64,000 bases of DNA from an uncultured Lachnospiraceae bacterium (GCA_910579865.1 CAJTXA010000009.1:1-64000), one strand, 5' to 3'; shown: positions 16,530-25,382, counted from the stretch's first letter. The notes: generated from the sequence alone by a model not told the origin. Made by a program: numbers and translations.

Positions 16530-17759
16530 GTGAAAAAGATGAGTATAATAGAATCAGATAAAATAAAAAGTAGAAAAAAATTTGGATGGAAACTAGCGAT
16601 GCTTGTTATGATTCTTTCTGTAGCAATTCCAGTACATGCATCTTCTACAAAGGATAAGATTAATGATGTAAAAGAGGAACAGGAACAATCGCAGCAGCGG
16701 AAAGAACAGATAGAAAATAAGATTCAAGAGTTAGAAGTGTATAAGGCAGATGCTATTTCCTATATTCAAAAGATGGATGCAGAGTTAGCAGAAGTAGAAG
16801 CAAAATTGGAGGATCTGGGAAATCAGCAGACAATCAAAGAACAAGAGATTGCAGAAACAGAAATTGAGCTAGAAGATGCAAAAAAAACAGAACGAGAACA
16901 ATATGAATCAATGAAATTGCGAATTCAATATATGTATGAAAATGGAAATGAATCTTATCTAGAGATGTTGTTAGGTGCAGAAAGTTTTGCAGATTTATTA
17001 AATAAATCAGAGTATATTGCGCAAATTACCAGCTATGATCGGGATATGTTAGATGCTTATCAACAGACAATATTAGAAGTAGAAGCAAAAGAAGCACAGC
17101 TTGAAGAGGAGAATAGAGAGCTTACCCGATTGATTCAGGAAAGTGAAGATGAAAAGGAAAATCTGCAACGTTTGATTGATGCAAAGGCAGTGGTATTAGC
17201 TGGATATGAGGCAGATATAGAAAGTGGGGAAGCAGAAGTTTCTGCATTAGAGGCAGATATGGCAAAGATGGAGGAAGAACTAGCCGAGTTAGAAGCAAAG
17301 CTAAAGCGTGAGGAGGAAGAGGCAGCACGTCAAGCAGCAGCAGCACGGCGCACCTATGATGGCGGAAGCTTGGGATTTCCTATGGCTTGGTACTATCGAA
17401 AAACTTCAGATTTTGGTTATCGAAATCATCCAATTTATGGACAGGTTCTTCAACATAATGGAGTAGATTTAAGTGCAGATACTGGAACGGCAATTTATGC
17501 AGCATATAAAGGAACTGTTGTAGTTTCAACTTATAATTCTTCGGCTGGAAATTATATTATGATTGATCATGGAAGTGGACTTATGACAGTCTATATGCAC
17601 TGTTCAAAGTTGTTAGTCAGTGTGGGGGAAACAGTTTCAAAAGGGCAGACCATTGGATTAGTGGGTTCAACTGGAAATTCAACTGGTCCGCATCTTCACT
17701 TTAGTGTACGGTTAAATGGCTCCTATGTCGATCCAAAACCTTATATTGGATTGAACTAA
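16530..17759 (+). CDS. PcsB/EnvC-like murein hydrolase or activator (coiled coil + M23)
   Basis: Secreted peptidoglycan enzyme probably controlled by FtsEX. 409 residues with a GTG start (an ATG at 16539 is also possible). Signal peptide at about 1-38 ending in VHASS; a long Glu/Lys/Gln-rich coiled coil (about 40-272); an Ala-rich linker; and a C-terminal M23 LytM domain with HNGVDLS and HLHFSV supplying zinc ligands, so the peptidase looks catalytically complete. Position right after ftsX matches the FtsX-coiled-coil hydrolase pairing known in streptococci (PcsB) and Bacillus (CwlO). Whether it cuts peptides itself or activates another enzyme is not decided by sequence. Confidence 0.9.
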   Translation: MKKMSIIESDKIKSRKKFGWKLAMLVMILSVAIPVHASSTKDKINDVKEEQEQSQQRKEQIENKIQELEVYKADAISYIQKMDAELAEVEAKLEDLGNQQTIKEQEIAETEIELEDAKKTEREQYESMKLRIQYMYENGNESYLEMLLGAESFADLLNKSEYIAQITSYDRDMLDAYQQTILEVEAKEAQLEEENRELTRLIQESEDEKENLQRLIDAKAVVLAGYEADIESGEAEVSALEADMAKMEEELAELEAKLKREEEEAARQAAAARRTYDGGSLGFPMAWYYRKTSDFGYRNHPIYGQVLQHNGVDLSADTGTAIYAAYKGTVVVSTYNSSAGNYIMIDHGSGLMTVYMHCSKLLVSVGETVSKGQTIGLVGSTGNSTGPHLHFSVRLNGSYVDPKPYIGLN

Positions 17760-17816
17760 ATCAGAAGTTTGTTATTGGATTGGATAAAAAATAAGGGAAA
17801 GGCATGGTGTAATAGA

Positions 17817-19124
17817 ATGAACGAAAAGAAAAGTTACCAGCGAGGGATGCTTACTGGAGTTGCAGGTGGAATTTTGGGATGTCTGATTGTAGTTGCAATT
17901 TTAGTTGTTGCAGGAGTAAATATTTTTGCAGCAAATAATGGGCATATTATATTTGGGGCAGAGGAAGAGTCTTCTATGGAGGAAACCGAATTAGAGACAA
18001 CAATAGAGGAAGAGGAAACAGGTGTTTTGACAGAAGAGTTTTTAGAGAAGGTAGAGCGAATTTATAGTGATATGCAGTCTTATTTTCTCTATGATATTGA
18101 TGAAAAAGCACTTCGGGATGGGATGTTGGACGGGATGTTAAAAGCACTAGATGATCCATATTCTTGTTATTATAATGAAGAAGAATTAGTCAGTATGATG
18201 GAAACCACACAAGGAGAATATGTAGGGATTGGAGTTTCTGTGTCTCAAAATGTTAATACAGGTTTAATTACTATTTTGAAACCATATAAGGGAGCACCAG
18301 GAGCTGAAGCAGGACTTTTACCAGGAGATGTTTTATATAAAATAAATGATCAGGAAATTACAACAATGGAATTAGATTCTGTGGTAGGATTGATTCGTGG
18401 AGAAGAAGGTTCTACAGTGAAAATTACAGTATATCGGGAGGGAGAAGCAGATTATCTAGATTTTGAGGTAGAGCGACGAATGGTAGAAATTCCTACCGTA
18501 GAGTATGAGATGTTGGATAATCAGATTGGATATATTATAGTTTCTGCATTTGAAGGAAATACAGACGAGCAGTTTGAGGCAGCAATGAAAGATTTGACGG
18601 AACAGGGTATGAAAGGTTTAATAATTGATTTGCGTGATAATGGAGGAGGACTGTTAGATACGGTAGTAAATATGTTAGATTATGTGTTACCAGAAGGTTT
18701 GATTTTCTATGTTAAGGATAAATACGAAAATGTGGGTGGAGAGATGTATTCTACTTCGGATTGTTATTTGGAAGTACCACTTGTTGTATTAGTAAATGAA
18801 AATAGTGCAAGTGCTTCAGAAGTTTTTGCAGGAAATATTCAAGACTTTAAAGCTGGTAAACTGGTTGGAACGACTACTTTTGGAAAGGGAATTATGCAGT
18901 CAATGTATTATGAAGACCCTCGCTATAGTACAGCAATTAAACTTACTGTAGCAGATTATTATATTCATTCTGGAAGAAATATTCATAAGATTGGAATTAC
19001 CCCTGATGTGGAAGTAGAACTAGAGGAAGAGCTGAAGAAACTTTTGACAATTCCTCATGAACAGGATACACAGCTTCAGGCTGGAATTGCAACTCTAATG
19101 GAGGCTATGAGCTTAGAGCAATAA
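17817..19124 (+). CDS. ctpA: Carboxy-terminal processing protease (S41, CtpA type)
   Basis: Membrane-anchored serine protease acting outside the cell. The start is uncertain: ATG 17817 gives 435 residues, a TTG at 17769 would add 16. A membrane helix (about 14-38) is followed by an acidic linker, a PDZ domain (about 120-205; GEYVGIGVSVS, GLLPGDVLYKIN) and an S41 catalytic domain with LIIDLRDNGGG, nucleophile Ser in NSASASE and general base Lys in FGKGIMQS. It closes the ftsEX-hydrolase cluster, so it may trim cell-wall enzymes. A 149-base gap with no clear terminator follows. Confidence 0.93.
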   Translation: MNEKKSYQRGMLTGVAGGILGCLIVVAILVVAGVNIFAANNGHIIFGAEEESSMEETELETTIEEEETGVLTEEFLEKVERIYSDMQSYFLYDIDEKALRDGMLDGMLKALDDPYSCYYNEEELVSMMETTQGEYVGIGVSVSQNVNTGLITILKPYKGAPGAEAGLLPGDVLYKINDQEITTMELDSVVGLIRGEEGSTVKITVYREGEADYLDFEVERRMVEIPTVEYEMLDNQIGYIIVSAFEGNTDEQFEAAMKDLTEQGMKGLIIDLRDNGGGLLDTVVNMLDYVLPEGLIFYVKDKYENVGGEMYSTSDCYLEVPLVVLVNENSASASEVFAGNIQDFKAGKLVGTTTFGKGIMQSMYYEDPRYSTAIKLTVADYYIHSGRNIHKIGITPDVEVELEEELKKLLTIPHEQDTQLQAGIATLMEAMSLEQ

Positions 19125-19273
19125 GAAAAATAAGACGGAAGTAAGAAAAGTACAGAACAAATCATAAAATAGATGAAAGCATGTTTTCAATGAAAGAGAA
19201 GATTGTTCTCAGTTTTTGACAAACGAAGTGGATTATTTTTTAAGACAAGTATAGATAGAATTGGAGGTTTATA

Positions 19274-21010
19274 ATGCAAATATCAGGAGCAGAATTATTT
19301 GTAAAAGCATTAAAGGCAGAGCAAGTGGATACATTGTTTGCATATCCCGGAGGACAGGCGATTGATTTATTTAATGCTTTATATGGTGAGACAGAGATTG
19401 ATGTAGTTTTGCCCCGTCATGAGCAGGGATTGGTTCATGCAGCGGACGGATATGCACGATCAACCGGAAAGGTAGGAGTTTGTCTAGTGACAAGTGGACC
19501 TGGTGCAACGAATTTAGTAACAGGAATTGCAACAGCAAATTATGACAGTGTGCCATTGGTATGTTTTACAGGACAGGTTCCAACAAATTTAATTGGAAAT
19601 GATGCTTTTCAGGAGGTAGATATTGTTGGAATTACACGTTCTATCTGTAAGTATGCGGTTACGGTACGAACACGGGAAGAGTTAGGGACAGTGATAAAAA
19701 AAGCATTTTATATTGCACGTTCTGGGAAACCAGGCGTTGTTTTAGTAGATCTCCCAAAAGATGTGCAAAGAGCAATGGGAAATGAGGAATATCCAGAGAA
19801 GGTAGAAATTCGAGGCTATAAGCCAAATACTGCAGTTCATATTGGACAGATAAAAAAGGCATTGGAAACCTTAAACCGAGCAAAGAAACCAATTTTTTTG
19901 GTAGGTGGCGGAGTGAATATTGCACGGGCTGGAGAAGAGATGACACGGCTTGCAGAGCTGACTGGTGTTCCAGTTGTTACTACAATTATGGGAAAAGGCG
20001 CAATTCCTACAACACATAACTTATATGTTGGAAATATTGGAATACATGGAAGCTATGCTGCAAATTCGGCAATTAGTGAATGTGATGTTTTATTTTCGAT
20101 AGGAACACGATTTAACGATCGAATTACAGGAAAGCTTGGTACATTTGCAAAACATGCTACGATTATTCATATTGATATTGATACAGCATCGATTTCTAGA
20201 AATATTGTGGTAAATATTCCAATTGTGGCTGATGCAAAAAATGCGATTGTGGCTTTATTAGAGAAAGCGATTCCTCTAGAGCTGACAGAGTGGACAGAAC
20301 GGATTTCGAAATGGAAGGAACAATATCCTTTAAAAATGAAAGAGGAAAAATTAACGCCACAGCAGATTATGGAAGCAATTAATCGAAAGTTTGATCAGGC
20401 AATTATTACAACAGATGTGGGCCAGAATCAATTATGGGCAACACAGTTTTTGGAATTAAATGGACAAAAACAGCTTTTAACTTCAGGAGGGCTTGGAACG
20501 ATGGGATATGGACTTCCAGCAGCACTTGGAGCAAAGTTAGGAAATCCAACAATACCAGTATTGGCCATTTCAGGAGATGGTGGGATGCAGATGAATATTC
20601 AGGAGATGGCTACTGCTGTAGTCTATGAATTGCCAGTCATTATTTGTGTATTGAATAATGGGTATTTAGGAAATGTACGACAATGGCAGCAGATGTTTTA
20701 TGATCGGCGATATGTTTCTACTTGTCTGCGTTATCGAAGAAGCTGTGCGGCAGTATGTAATACACCAACGGGAGAGTGTCCAGAATATACACCAGATTTT
20801 GTAAAGCTGGCGGAGAGTTATGGAGCAAAAGGAATTCGAGTAACAAAAGCAGAAGAAATAGAGGATGCTTTTTTGGAAGCAATGCAAAATACAAAGGTAC
20901 CAACAATAATAGAGTTTATTATAGAAAGAGAAGTAAATGTAATGCCAATTGTAGCGCCTGGAAATCCGCTTAGTAGTATGGTTTTAGAAAATGAGGAGGA
21001 TATGGCATGA
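19274..21010 (+). CDS. ilvB: Acetolactate synthase, catalytic subunit
   Basis: ThDP enzyme condensing pyruvate to acetolactate, or with 2-oxobutyrate to acetohydroxybutyrate, for branched-chain amino acids. 578 residues with the catalytic Glu in LPRHEQG, the central FAD/Rossmann-like domain and the ThDP motif ISGDGG...LNNGYLG. GGAGG precedes the ATG. The C-terminal lid contains a Cys-rich insertion (20725-20790: four Cys within CLRYRRSC, AVC and ECPEY), absent from the commonly studied IlvB enzymes. It overlaps ilvN by 4 bases. No T-box or leader peptide is visible upstream. Confidence 0.96.
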   Translation: MQISGAELFVKALKAEQVDTLFAYPGGQAIDLFNALYGETEIDVVLPRHEQGLVHAADGYARSTGKVGVCLVTSGPGATNLVTGIATANYDSVPLVCFTGQVPTNLIGNDAFQEVDIVGITRSICKYAVTVRTREELGTVIKKAFYIARSGKPGVVLVDLPKDVQRAMGNEEYPEKVEIRGYKPNTAVHIGQIKKALETLNRAKKPIFLVGGGVNIARAGEEMTRLAELTGVPVVTTIMGKGAIPTTHNLYVGNIGIHGSYAANSAISECDVLFSIGTRFNDRITGKLGTFAKHATIIHIDIDTASISRNIVVNIPIVADAKNAIVALLEKAIPLELTEWTERISKWKEQYPLKMKEEKLTPQQIMEAINRKFDQAIITTDVGQNQLWATQFLELNGQKQLLTSGGLGTMGYGLPAALGAKLGNPTIPVLAISGDGGMQMNIQEMATAVVYELPVIICVLNNGYLGNVRQWQQMFYDRRYVSTCLRYRRSCAAVCNTPTGECPEYTPDFVKLAESYGAKGIRVTKAEEIEDAFLEAMQNTKVPTIIEFIIEREVNVMPIVAPGNPLSSMVLENEEDMA

Positions 21011-21507
21011 AAAAGAGATGGATTAGTCTATTTGTAGAAAATGATGTTGGAGTACTTGCCCGAATATCAGGATTATTTTCTGGAAAATCTTATAATTTAA
21101 ATAGTCTTACAGTAGGAACAACAGAGGATGAAACAGTTTCTCGTATGACAATCAGTTTAACCAGTGATGATAAGACATTTGAACAGATAAAAAAACAGTT
21201 AAATCGTAGTGTAGAAGTAATTAAGGTAATTGATTTTACTGATATACCAATTCATCTAAAAGAGTTGATGTTTATTAAAGTAAATCATTGTACTGAACGA
21301 GATAAGCAAGAAATCTTTCGGATTTCGCAGGTATTTGATGTAAAGGTTATTGACTACAATCCAACTACAGCTTTAATTGAAAGTGTACAGACAGAAAATC
21401 GAAATAATGAATTGGTTTCTATGCTTGCTACAGCTTTTTTAAATCGGATTGAGATTGTACGTGGTGGAAGTGTTGCAATTGAGGCAATTAGTCTTTCTGA
21501 GCGTTAG
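21007..21507 (+). CDS. ilvN: Acetolactate synthase, regulatory subunit
   Basis: Binds branched-chain amino acids and stimulates IlvB. 166 residues. An N-terminal ACT domain (about 1-75; ENDVGVLARISGLFSGKSYN is the effector-site signature region) is followed by the ALS small-subunit C-terminal domain ending near VRGGSVAIE. The ATGA overlap with ilvB implies translational coupling. A strong terminator hairpin follows at 21545. Confidence 0.95.
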   Translation: MKKRWISLFVENDVGVLARISGLFSGKSYNLNSLTVGTTEDETVSRMTISLTSDDKTFEQIKKQLNRSVEVIKVIDFTDIPIHLKELMFIKVNHCTERDKQEIFRISQVFDVKVIDYNPTTALIESVQTENRNNELVSMLATAFLNRIEIVRGGSVAIEAISLSER

Positions 21508-21544
21508 AAAGAAATAGAGTTGTTTTTTATAATGAGTAATATAG

Positions 21545-21594
21545 TTGCTATTCGTGATTCTGCATAAAAAGCAGAAATAACGAATAGCAATTCT
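21545..21594 (+). terminator. Terminator after ilvBN
   Basis: TTGCTATTCGT (21545-21555) pairs with ACGAATAGCAA (ending 21590), with inner TTCTGC/GCAGAA pairs, then a T-containing tail. The next 180 bases (to about 21776) hold no recognisable gene. Confidence 0.75.
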
Positions 21595-21776
21595 TGTTAA
21601 TATTACTATAAGAATAGTTTACAGAATATGTTGTTTGTTGCTTATAAAAGAAGGTGTGAATTGGGAAAAATAGCAGGAATTGGAGGAATAAGGTTAACAG
21701 AACGTCTTTTTTTGCCGATGTAAATAGAAAGAATGTTTAGAAGATATGGTAAGAAAAAGGGGACGGTGGCTGATAA

Positions 21777-22004
21777 GATGACTTGGAACAGCAGGAACTT
21801 GTTGAAGATTTCGTACAAATAATAACCGTATTCAGTTGTAAATTACAAGGAAAACGGGCAAATAAAGCAAGAAAACTTGTAAACGAGTTTATAGAGGATG
21901 GTGAAGAAAACATTGATAAAAACAATCTGGGTAATGTTACTGCCAAACAACAAACAGAAGACGAAATTATTCGAATATGCAAATACCGCCAGATTTGCTT
22001 ATAA
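21777..22004 (+). pseudogene. IS607-type serine recombinase TnpA, C-terminal fragment
   Basis: An open frame from 21777 begins DDLEQQELVEDFVQIITVFSC and continues KLQGKRANKARKL, the characteristic end of IS607 TnpA, in which an ELVxDxxxIIxxFSxRLxG helix precedes a basic tail. The resolvase catalytic domain with its active Ser and the MerR-like HTH are missing, and a stop lies just before the fragment. It overlaps the start of tnpB in another frame, as in complete IS607 elements. The recombinase is therefore inactive, leaving tnpB as the only functional gene. Confidence 0.72.
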
Positions 22005-23091
22005 CTGGGCATTAGGCAGAGAAAAAGAGAAGTATAAAGAGAGTGGGGAATTTACATCGGATGGAGAACTGCGAAAAGAATTTACGCAATTAAAGAAAAT
22101 GAAGAAATATGACTGGTTAAATAAGGTATCGAATAATGTTACAAAACAAGCGATAAAAGATGCTTGTAATGCATATAAACGATTTTTTAAAGGACTTGCA
22201 GACTTTCCAAAATTGAAAAGCAGAAAACATACAACACCATCTTTTTATCAGGACTGCCTAAAAATTCAGTTTACGGATACACAGGTAAAAATAGAGGGAT
22301 TTGCAACATCTAAAAAGAAGAAGAAACAAAAATTAAACTGGATTCGTCTTGCAGAACATGGGCGAATACCTATTGACTGTAAATACATCAATCCACGCAT
22401 CAAATATGATGGAATAAACTGGTGGATTACAGTTGGAATTGCATATGAGGAGTCTGCTGCTTCATTGTCAAATGAGGGTATTGGAATTGATTTAGGGATA
22501 AAAGATTTGGTAACATGTTCCGACGAGCATAAATATCTGAATATAAATAAAACTCAAAAAGTAAAGAAACTAGAAAAACAAAAACGCAGGTTACAGCGTT
22601 CCATATCAAGGAGATATGAGAAAAATAAGAAAGGAGAATGTTACTGCAAAACACGTAACATTATAAAAAGTGAAAAGAAACTTTTAAAGTTAAATCACAG
22701 ACTAGCAAATAAACGTCAAAATTATCTGCATCAGACAACATCTTCTATCATAAAGCGAAAACCAAGTTTTATCTGTTTAGAAGATTGGAATGTAAGTGGA
22801 ATGATGAAAAACAAGCATTTATCTAAAGAAATCCAGCAGCAAGGTTTCTATGAATTTAGAAGACAGATGGAATACAAATCCGAATGGAATAAGATTCAAG
22901 TAATTATTGCAGACAGATTTTTCCCGGGTTCTAAATTATGTAGCTGTTGTGGAAGAATGAAAAAGGATTTAAAGCTGTCAGATCGTATTTATAAATGTGA
23001 ATGTGGAAACGTAATTGATAGAGATTATCAAGCAGCATTAAATCTTAAAAAATATGGAGAAATGTTTTTAAAACAGCAATGTGCAGGATAA
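21898..23091 (+). CDS. tnpB: TnpB RNA-guided nuclease
   Basis: Transposon-encoded ancestor-type relative of Cas12, guided by an omega RNA made from the element's 3' end. 397 residues. An N-terminal helix-turn-helix-like region (ANTARFAYNWALG) and a WED/REC-like segment are followed by a split RuvC domain: Asp in GIDLGIKDL, Glu in ICLEDWNVSGM and Asp in IDRDYQAALNL. A zinc ribbon CSCCG...CECG lies before the last Asp. All catalytic and zinc residues are intact. The start overlaps the tnpA fragment. The ATG at 21898 is preceded by GAGG. Confidence 0.92.
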   Translation: MVKKTLIKTIWVMLLPNNKQKTKLFEYANTARFAYNWALGREKEKYKESGEFTSDGELRKEFTQLKKMKKYDWLNKVSNNVTKQAIKDACNAYKRFFKGLADFPKLKSRKHTTPSFYQDCLKIQFTDTQVKIEGFATSKKKKKQKLNWIRLAEHGRIPIDCKYINPRIKYDGINWWITVGIAYEESAASLSNEGIGIDLGIKDLVTCSDEHKYLNINKTQKVKKLEKQKRRLQRSISRRYEKNKKGECYCKTRNIIKSEKKLLKLNHRLANKRQNYLHQTTSSIIKRKPSFICLEDWNVSGMMKNKHLSKEIQQQGFYEFRRQMEYKSEWNKIQVIIADRFFPGSKLCSCCGRMKKDLKLSDRIYKCECGNVIDRDYQAALNLKKYGEMFLKQQCAG

Positions 23092-23245
23092 CGCTTTTCA
23101 AGTTATCACAGATATGTACTGATACGTTAGTCAGGAATTTACGCCTATAGAGAGTACAATGTGTTTGAAGGGCGAACCTATCGAACTTGTGAGTCGTATA
23201 TGAATTTATTCATTACAAAAGCATACTCGTTGAAGTAGGAATGAA
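23050..23245 (+). ncRNA. Candidate omega RNA of the TnpB element
   Basis: Known TnpB guide RNAs span the 3' end of tnpB and the element's right end. Here the 150 bases after the stop are non-coding with several short inverted repeats (for example GAGT...ACTC around 23190-23227), and no promoter or gene. Boundaries and the guide segment, which should end at the element boundary near 23230-23260, are inferred. Confidence 0.4.
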
Positions 23246-23284
23246 ACATAAGAGTTTATAACTTTTTATAAGTTTTCAGTAACG

Positions 23285-24148
23285 GTGAGTAGATTGGCAA
23301 ATTATATTAGTACTGGAATGGGAGCAAGTTGTTTTGGAACAGCATCCATCAGTGTAAAAAAGAAGTCTGATTCAAGTAAAAAACGAGTATCACAGAATCG
23401 TAACAAGATAAGAAAGAAACCATTAAATTATAATCCGAGGGAAATATCGAATCAGATTTTGCGGGCAGTAAAAACAGAAAGCGCAAGATTTGTATTAACT
23501 CGTGCGAAGACAAAATTAGGTGTATTAAAGCGTTGTATTGGGACGGGGCAATATGAGGAAAGAGAATTACTTGCAGCAGTAGCACATGCGCAAAGGATGG
23601 TAAATTGTGCAAGGCTAAAAGTAAAAAATTTAAAAGAAGAAGAACAAAAGGGACATGAGAATGAGGAGGAGAAAGCAAATAATCAACAGAGAAAAAAGAA
23701 CGAAGTAAAGCGCAGAGTAAGCCAGAAAGAACAGGAATTAAAGAGCAAAATGGCACAGGAGAAAATGCAGCTGCTTCGAAAAGAGAAGATGAATCAACAG
23801 GAGTTGATACGAAGGAAGAAAATGCATCGAAGTCAGGAATTGACAAAGATTCAGGAAGCAGATATGAAGTATTTAAAGGATAAAACAAATAACAATCCAA
23901 CGCAGACGAATTATAGTGGAGTAAGTCTAGAATTAAGTGGTACTGCAATGGGATTACAGGAACTGCAACTAAGTGCTCATGCAATTGAATTAATGGAAAA
24001 ACAATTAGAACAAGAGATTGAGATGCAGGTAGAGATGCAAATGGCAGGGATGACTTTTACAGAGGGGGCTGCAGTAGATACAGGAGGAGTATCTGAGGTA
24101 ACTACAGAGGCTGCTGTACCAACAAGCTCAATTGATGTTAGTGTTTAG
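23285..24148 (+). CDS. Unknown Lys/Glu-rich coiled-coil protein
   Basis: Not recognised. 287 residues. The N-terminal 30 residues are Ser/Gly-rich. A conserved-looking segment follows, LNYNPREISNQILRAVKTESA and VLTRAKTKLGVLKRCIGTGQYEERELLAAVAHAQRMV (about 48-117), then a highly charged coiled coil (about 118-200), and a Met/Glu helix and Ala/Val/Thr tail. No signal peptide or membrane helix. It forms a pair with the next gene (12-base gap). The GTG start has no clear ribosome site and lies directly behind the IS607 element, so the promoter or true 5' end may have been displaced; TTG at 23294 is an alternative. Confidence 0.7.
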   Translation: MSRLANYISTGMGASCFGTASISVKKKSDSSKKRVSQNRNKIRKKPLNYNPREISNQILRAVKTESARFVLTRAKTKLGVLKRCIGTGQYEERELLAAVAHAQRMVNCARLKVKNLKEEEQKGHENEEEKANNQQRKKNEVKRRVSQKEQELKSKMAQEKMQLLRKEKMNQQELIRRKKMHRSQELTKIQEADMKYLKDKTNNNPTQTNYSGVSLELSGTAMGLQELQLSAHAIELMEKQLEQEIEMQVEMQMAGMTFTEGAAVDTGGVSEVTTEAAVPTSSIDVSV

Positions 24149-24163
24149 AAAGGGAGGAATATG

Positions 24164-25213
24164 ATGTCGTTAACAATTTCAAATCATGCATATGGACAGG
24201 TAAATCAAGATAACATACAAGCCGAAAATTTAGGACATGAAGCAGAAAAAAAGCAGGGGCATACACAGAAAAAGGGAATTGAAAAGACTATTTTTGCAGG
24301 AGATCTGAATTTATTAGAAGATCCAGTTGCAAAAAAGAGAAAAGAAGCACAGCAGAAAGCGATGAAAGTAATACAAGATGCATGGAATCGTGATCGGGAA
24401 GTAGAAGAAACGATTCAAGAAAGGATGGATCAGTATGATAAGATGATGCAATTAAAAGAAGAGGCAATGGATGTTGTTCAAAATTTAGAGGAAAATAAAG
24501 CTGCTCTTCGAGAGGAGTATGGAATTGATGCAGATTCACAAGAGCAGAAGGATTTGGAACTTCTTGAAAGAATGCAGAATTGTCGGGCAGGATTGAAAAC
24601 AAAAGGTTTTACAGAGGAAGAGCAGAAACGACTAAGTGAGTTGGTACAGGAACCATTGACGGAATATCAAAAAATGGCATTGGATCTCAATGGACAACAG
24701 ATTAAATTTAAAAAAGATATGCAAAATGCAGAAGATCAGATGAAAATGGCAAGTGCCAGTGTTCGCAGTATAAAGTTAGAAAAATTAAAATTTGATCCAA
24801 TGGTAGAGGCACGAAAAGCAGCAGATAAAATTATGGAATCTGCTAGTAAGGAAATCATTGGTTTATTAGGGGAACAGGCAGTCGATCATATTGATAAAGA
24901 ATTAGAAGAGGATGTAGAAGAAGCAAAAGATGCTGCAGAAAAGAAAGAAGAAAAGGAAGAGCAGCAGGAAGAGATCAAAGAAAAGAGAGCGCTTCAAGAA
25001 GCTGTAATTGCAAAGACAAAGGAAGCGGTAGAAAAAGCGGAAGCAATCAAAAGACAACATAGTATGCCAGATATTTCAGTAGAAGAAACTTTAAATTTAA
25101 CACAAACAAGTGCACAGACACAGGATGTACAAAAGATGTTAGATGATATTAAACATAGTATGAATTTGCTTGAAGCTGATTTAAAAGGAATTAAGGTGGA
25201 TGAACAGGTATAA
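24164..25213 (+). CDS. Unknown long coiled-coil protein, partner of the preceding gene
   Basis: Not recognised. 349 residues from the ATG at 24164, which is 6 bases after GGGAGG; the ATG at 24161 is only 3 bases away from it. Almost entirely helical and charged: heptad-like Glu/Lys/Gln stretches at about 60-135, 150-200 and 245-300. A segment near MASASVRSIKLEKLKFDPM (about 195) is the least repetitive part, and a KDAAEKKEEKEEQQEE run marks the acidic centre. No signal peptide, so cytoplasmic. The pair may form a scaffold or filament; that is inference only. A terminator follows. Confidence 0.75.
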   Translation: MSLTISNHAYGQVNQDNIQAENLGHEAEKKQGHTQKKGIEKTIFAGDLNLLEDPVAKKRKEAQQKAMKVIQDAWNRDREVEETIQERMDQYDKMMQLKEEAMDVVQNLEENKAALREEYGIDADSQEQKDLELLERMQNCRAGLKTKGFTEEEQKRLSELVQEPLTEYQKMALDLNGQQIKFKKDMQNAEDQMKMASASVRSIKLEKLKFDPMVEARKAADKIMESASKEIIGLLGEQAVDHIDKELEEDVEEAKDAAEKKEEKEEQQEEIKEKRALQEAVIAKTKEAVEKAEAIKRQHSMPDISVEETLNLTQTSAQTQDVQKMLDDIKHSMNLLEADLKGIKVDEQV

Positions 25214-25233
25214 CTTTTTATTAAGTAAAGCAG

Positions 25234-25268
25234 CGCTTTCTCTGTTATTTTGCAGGGAAGCGTTTTTT
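25234..25268 (+). terminator. Terminator after the coiled-coil pair
   Basis: CGCTTTCTCTG pairs with CAGGGAAGCG (G-U tolerated), followed by TTTTTTT. Confidence 0.8.
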
Positions 25269-25325
25269 TATGTATAAAAAGATGGAAATAGAGGAATTTT
25301 TTTTAATAAATTAATAAAAAAGTAC

Positions 25326-25354
25326 TTGCAATATACCCCATAGGGGTATATAAT
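25326..25354 (+). promoter_or_regulatory. csoR-copA promoter with CsoR-type operator in the spacer
   Basis: TTGCAA (25326-25331), exactly 17 bases, TATAAT (25349-25354). The spacer is the palindrome TATACCCCATAGGGGTATA (25332-25350), a G/C-core site of the kind bound by CsoR; copper-free CsoR bound here would block RNA polymerase. Confidence 0.88.
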
Positions 25355-25382
25355 ATCAATATGAAAGGGAAGGTAATAGAAA

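Larger units (their letters stand above)
21750..23260 (+). mobile_element. IS607-type element with broken tnpA and intact tnpB
   Basis: The order is a serine-recombinase C-terminal fragment, overlapping tnpB, then a structured 3' end, as in IS607 elements. Outer ends are estimates; IS607 elements have no long inverted repeats to mark them. It lies between ilvN and the coiled-coil gene pair and probably cannot move by itself. Confidence 0.65.

Noticed and set aside
19125..19273. Possible T-box or leucine leader before ilvB
   Set aside because: No T-box sequence, no specifier hairpin and no leader peptide with branched-chain codons. Only a TTGACA (19216-19221) without a good -10 was found.
23349..23984. 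A 211-residue ORF on the minus strand
   Set aside because: It is the antisense of the coiled-coil gene; its Leu/Ser/Phe-rich content is the complement of Lys/Glu codons and there is no ribosome site.
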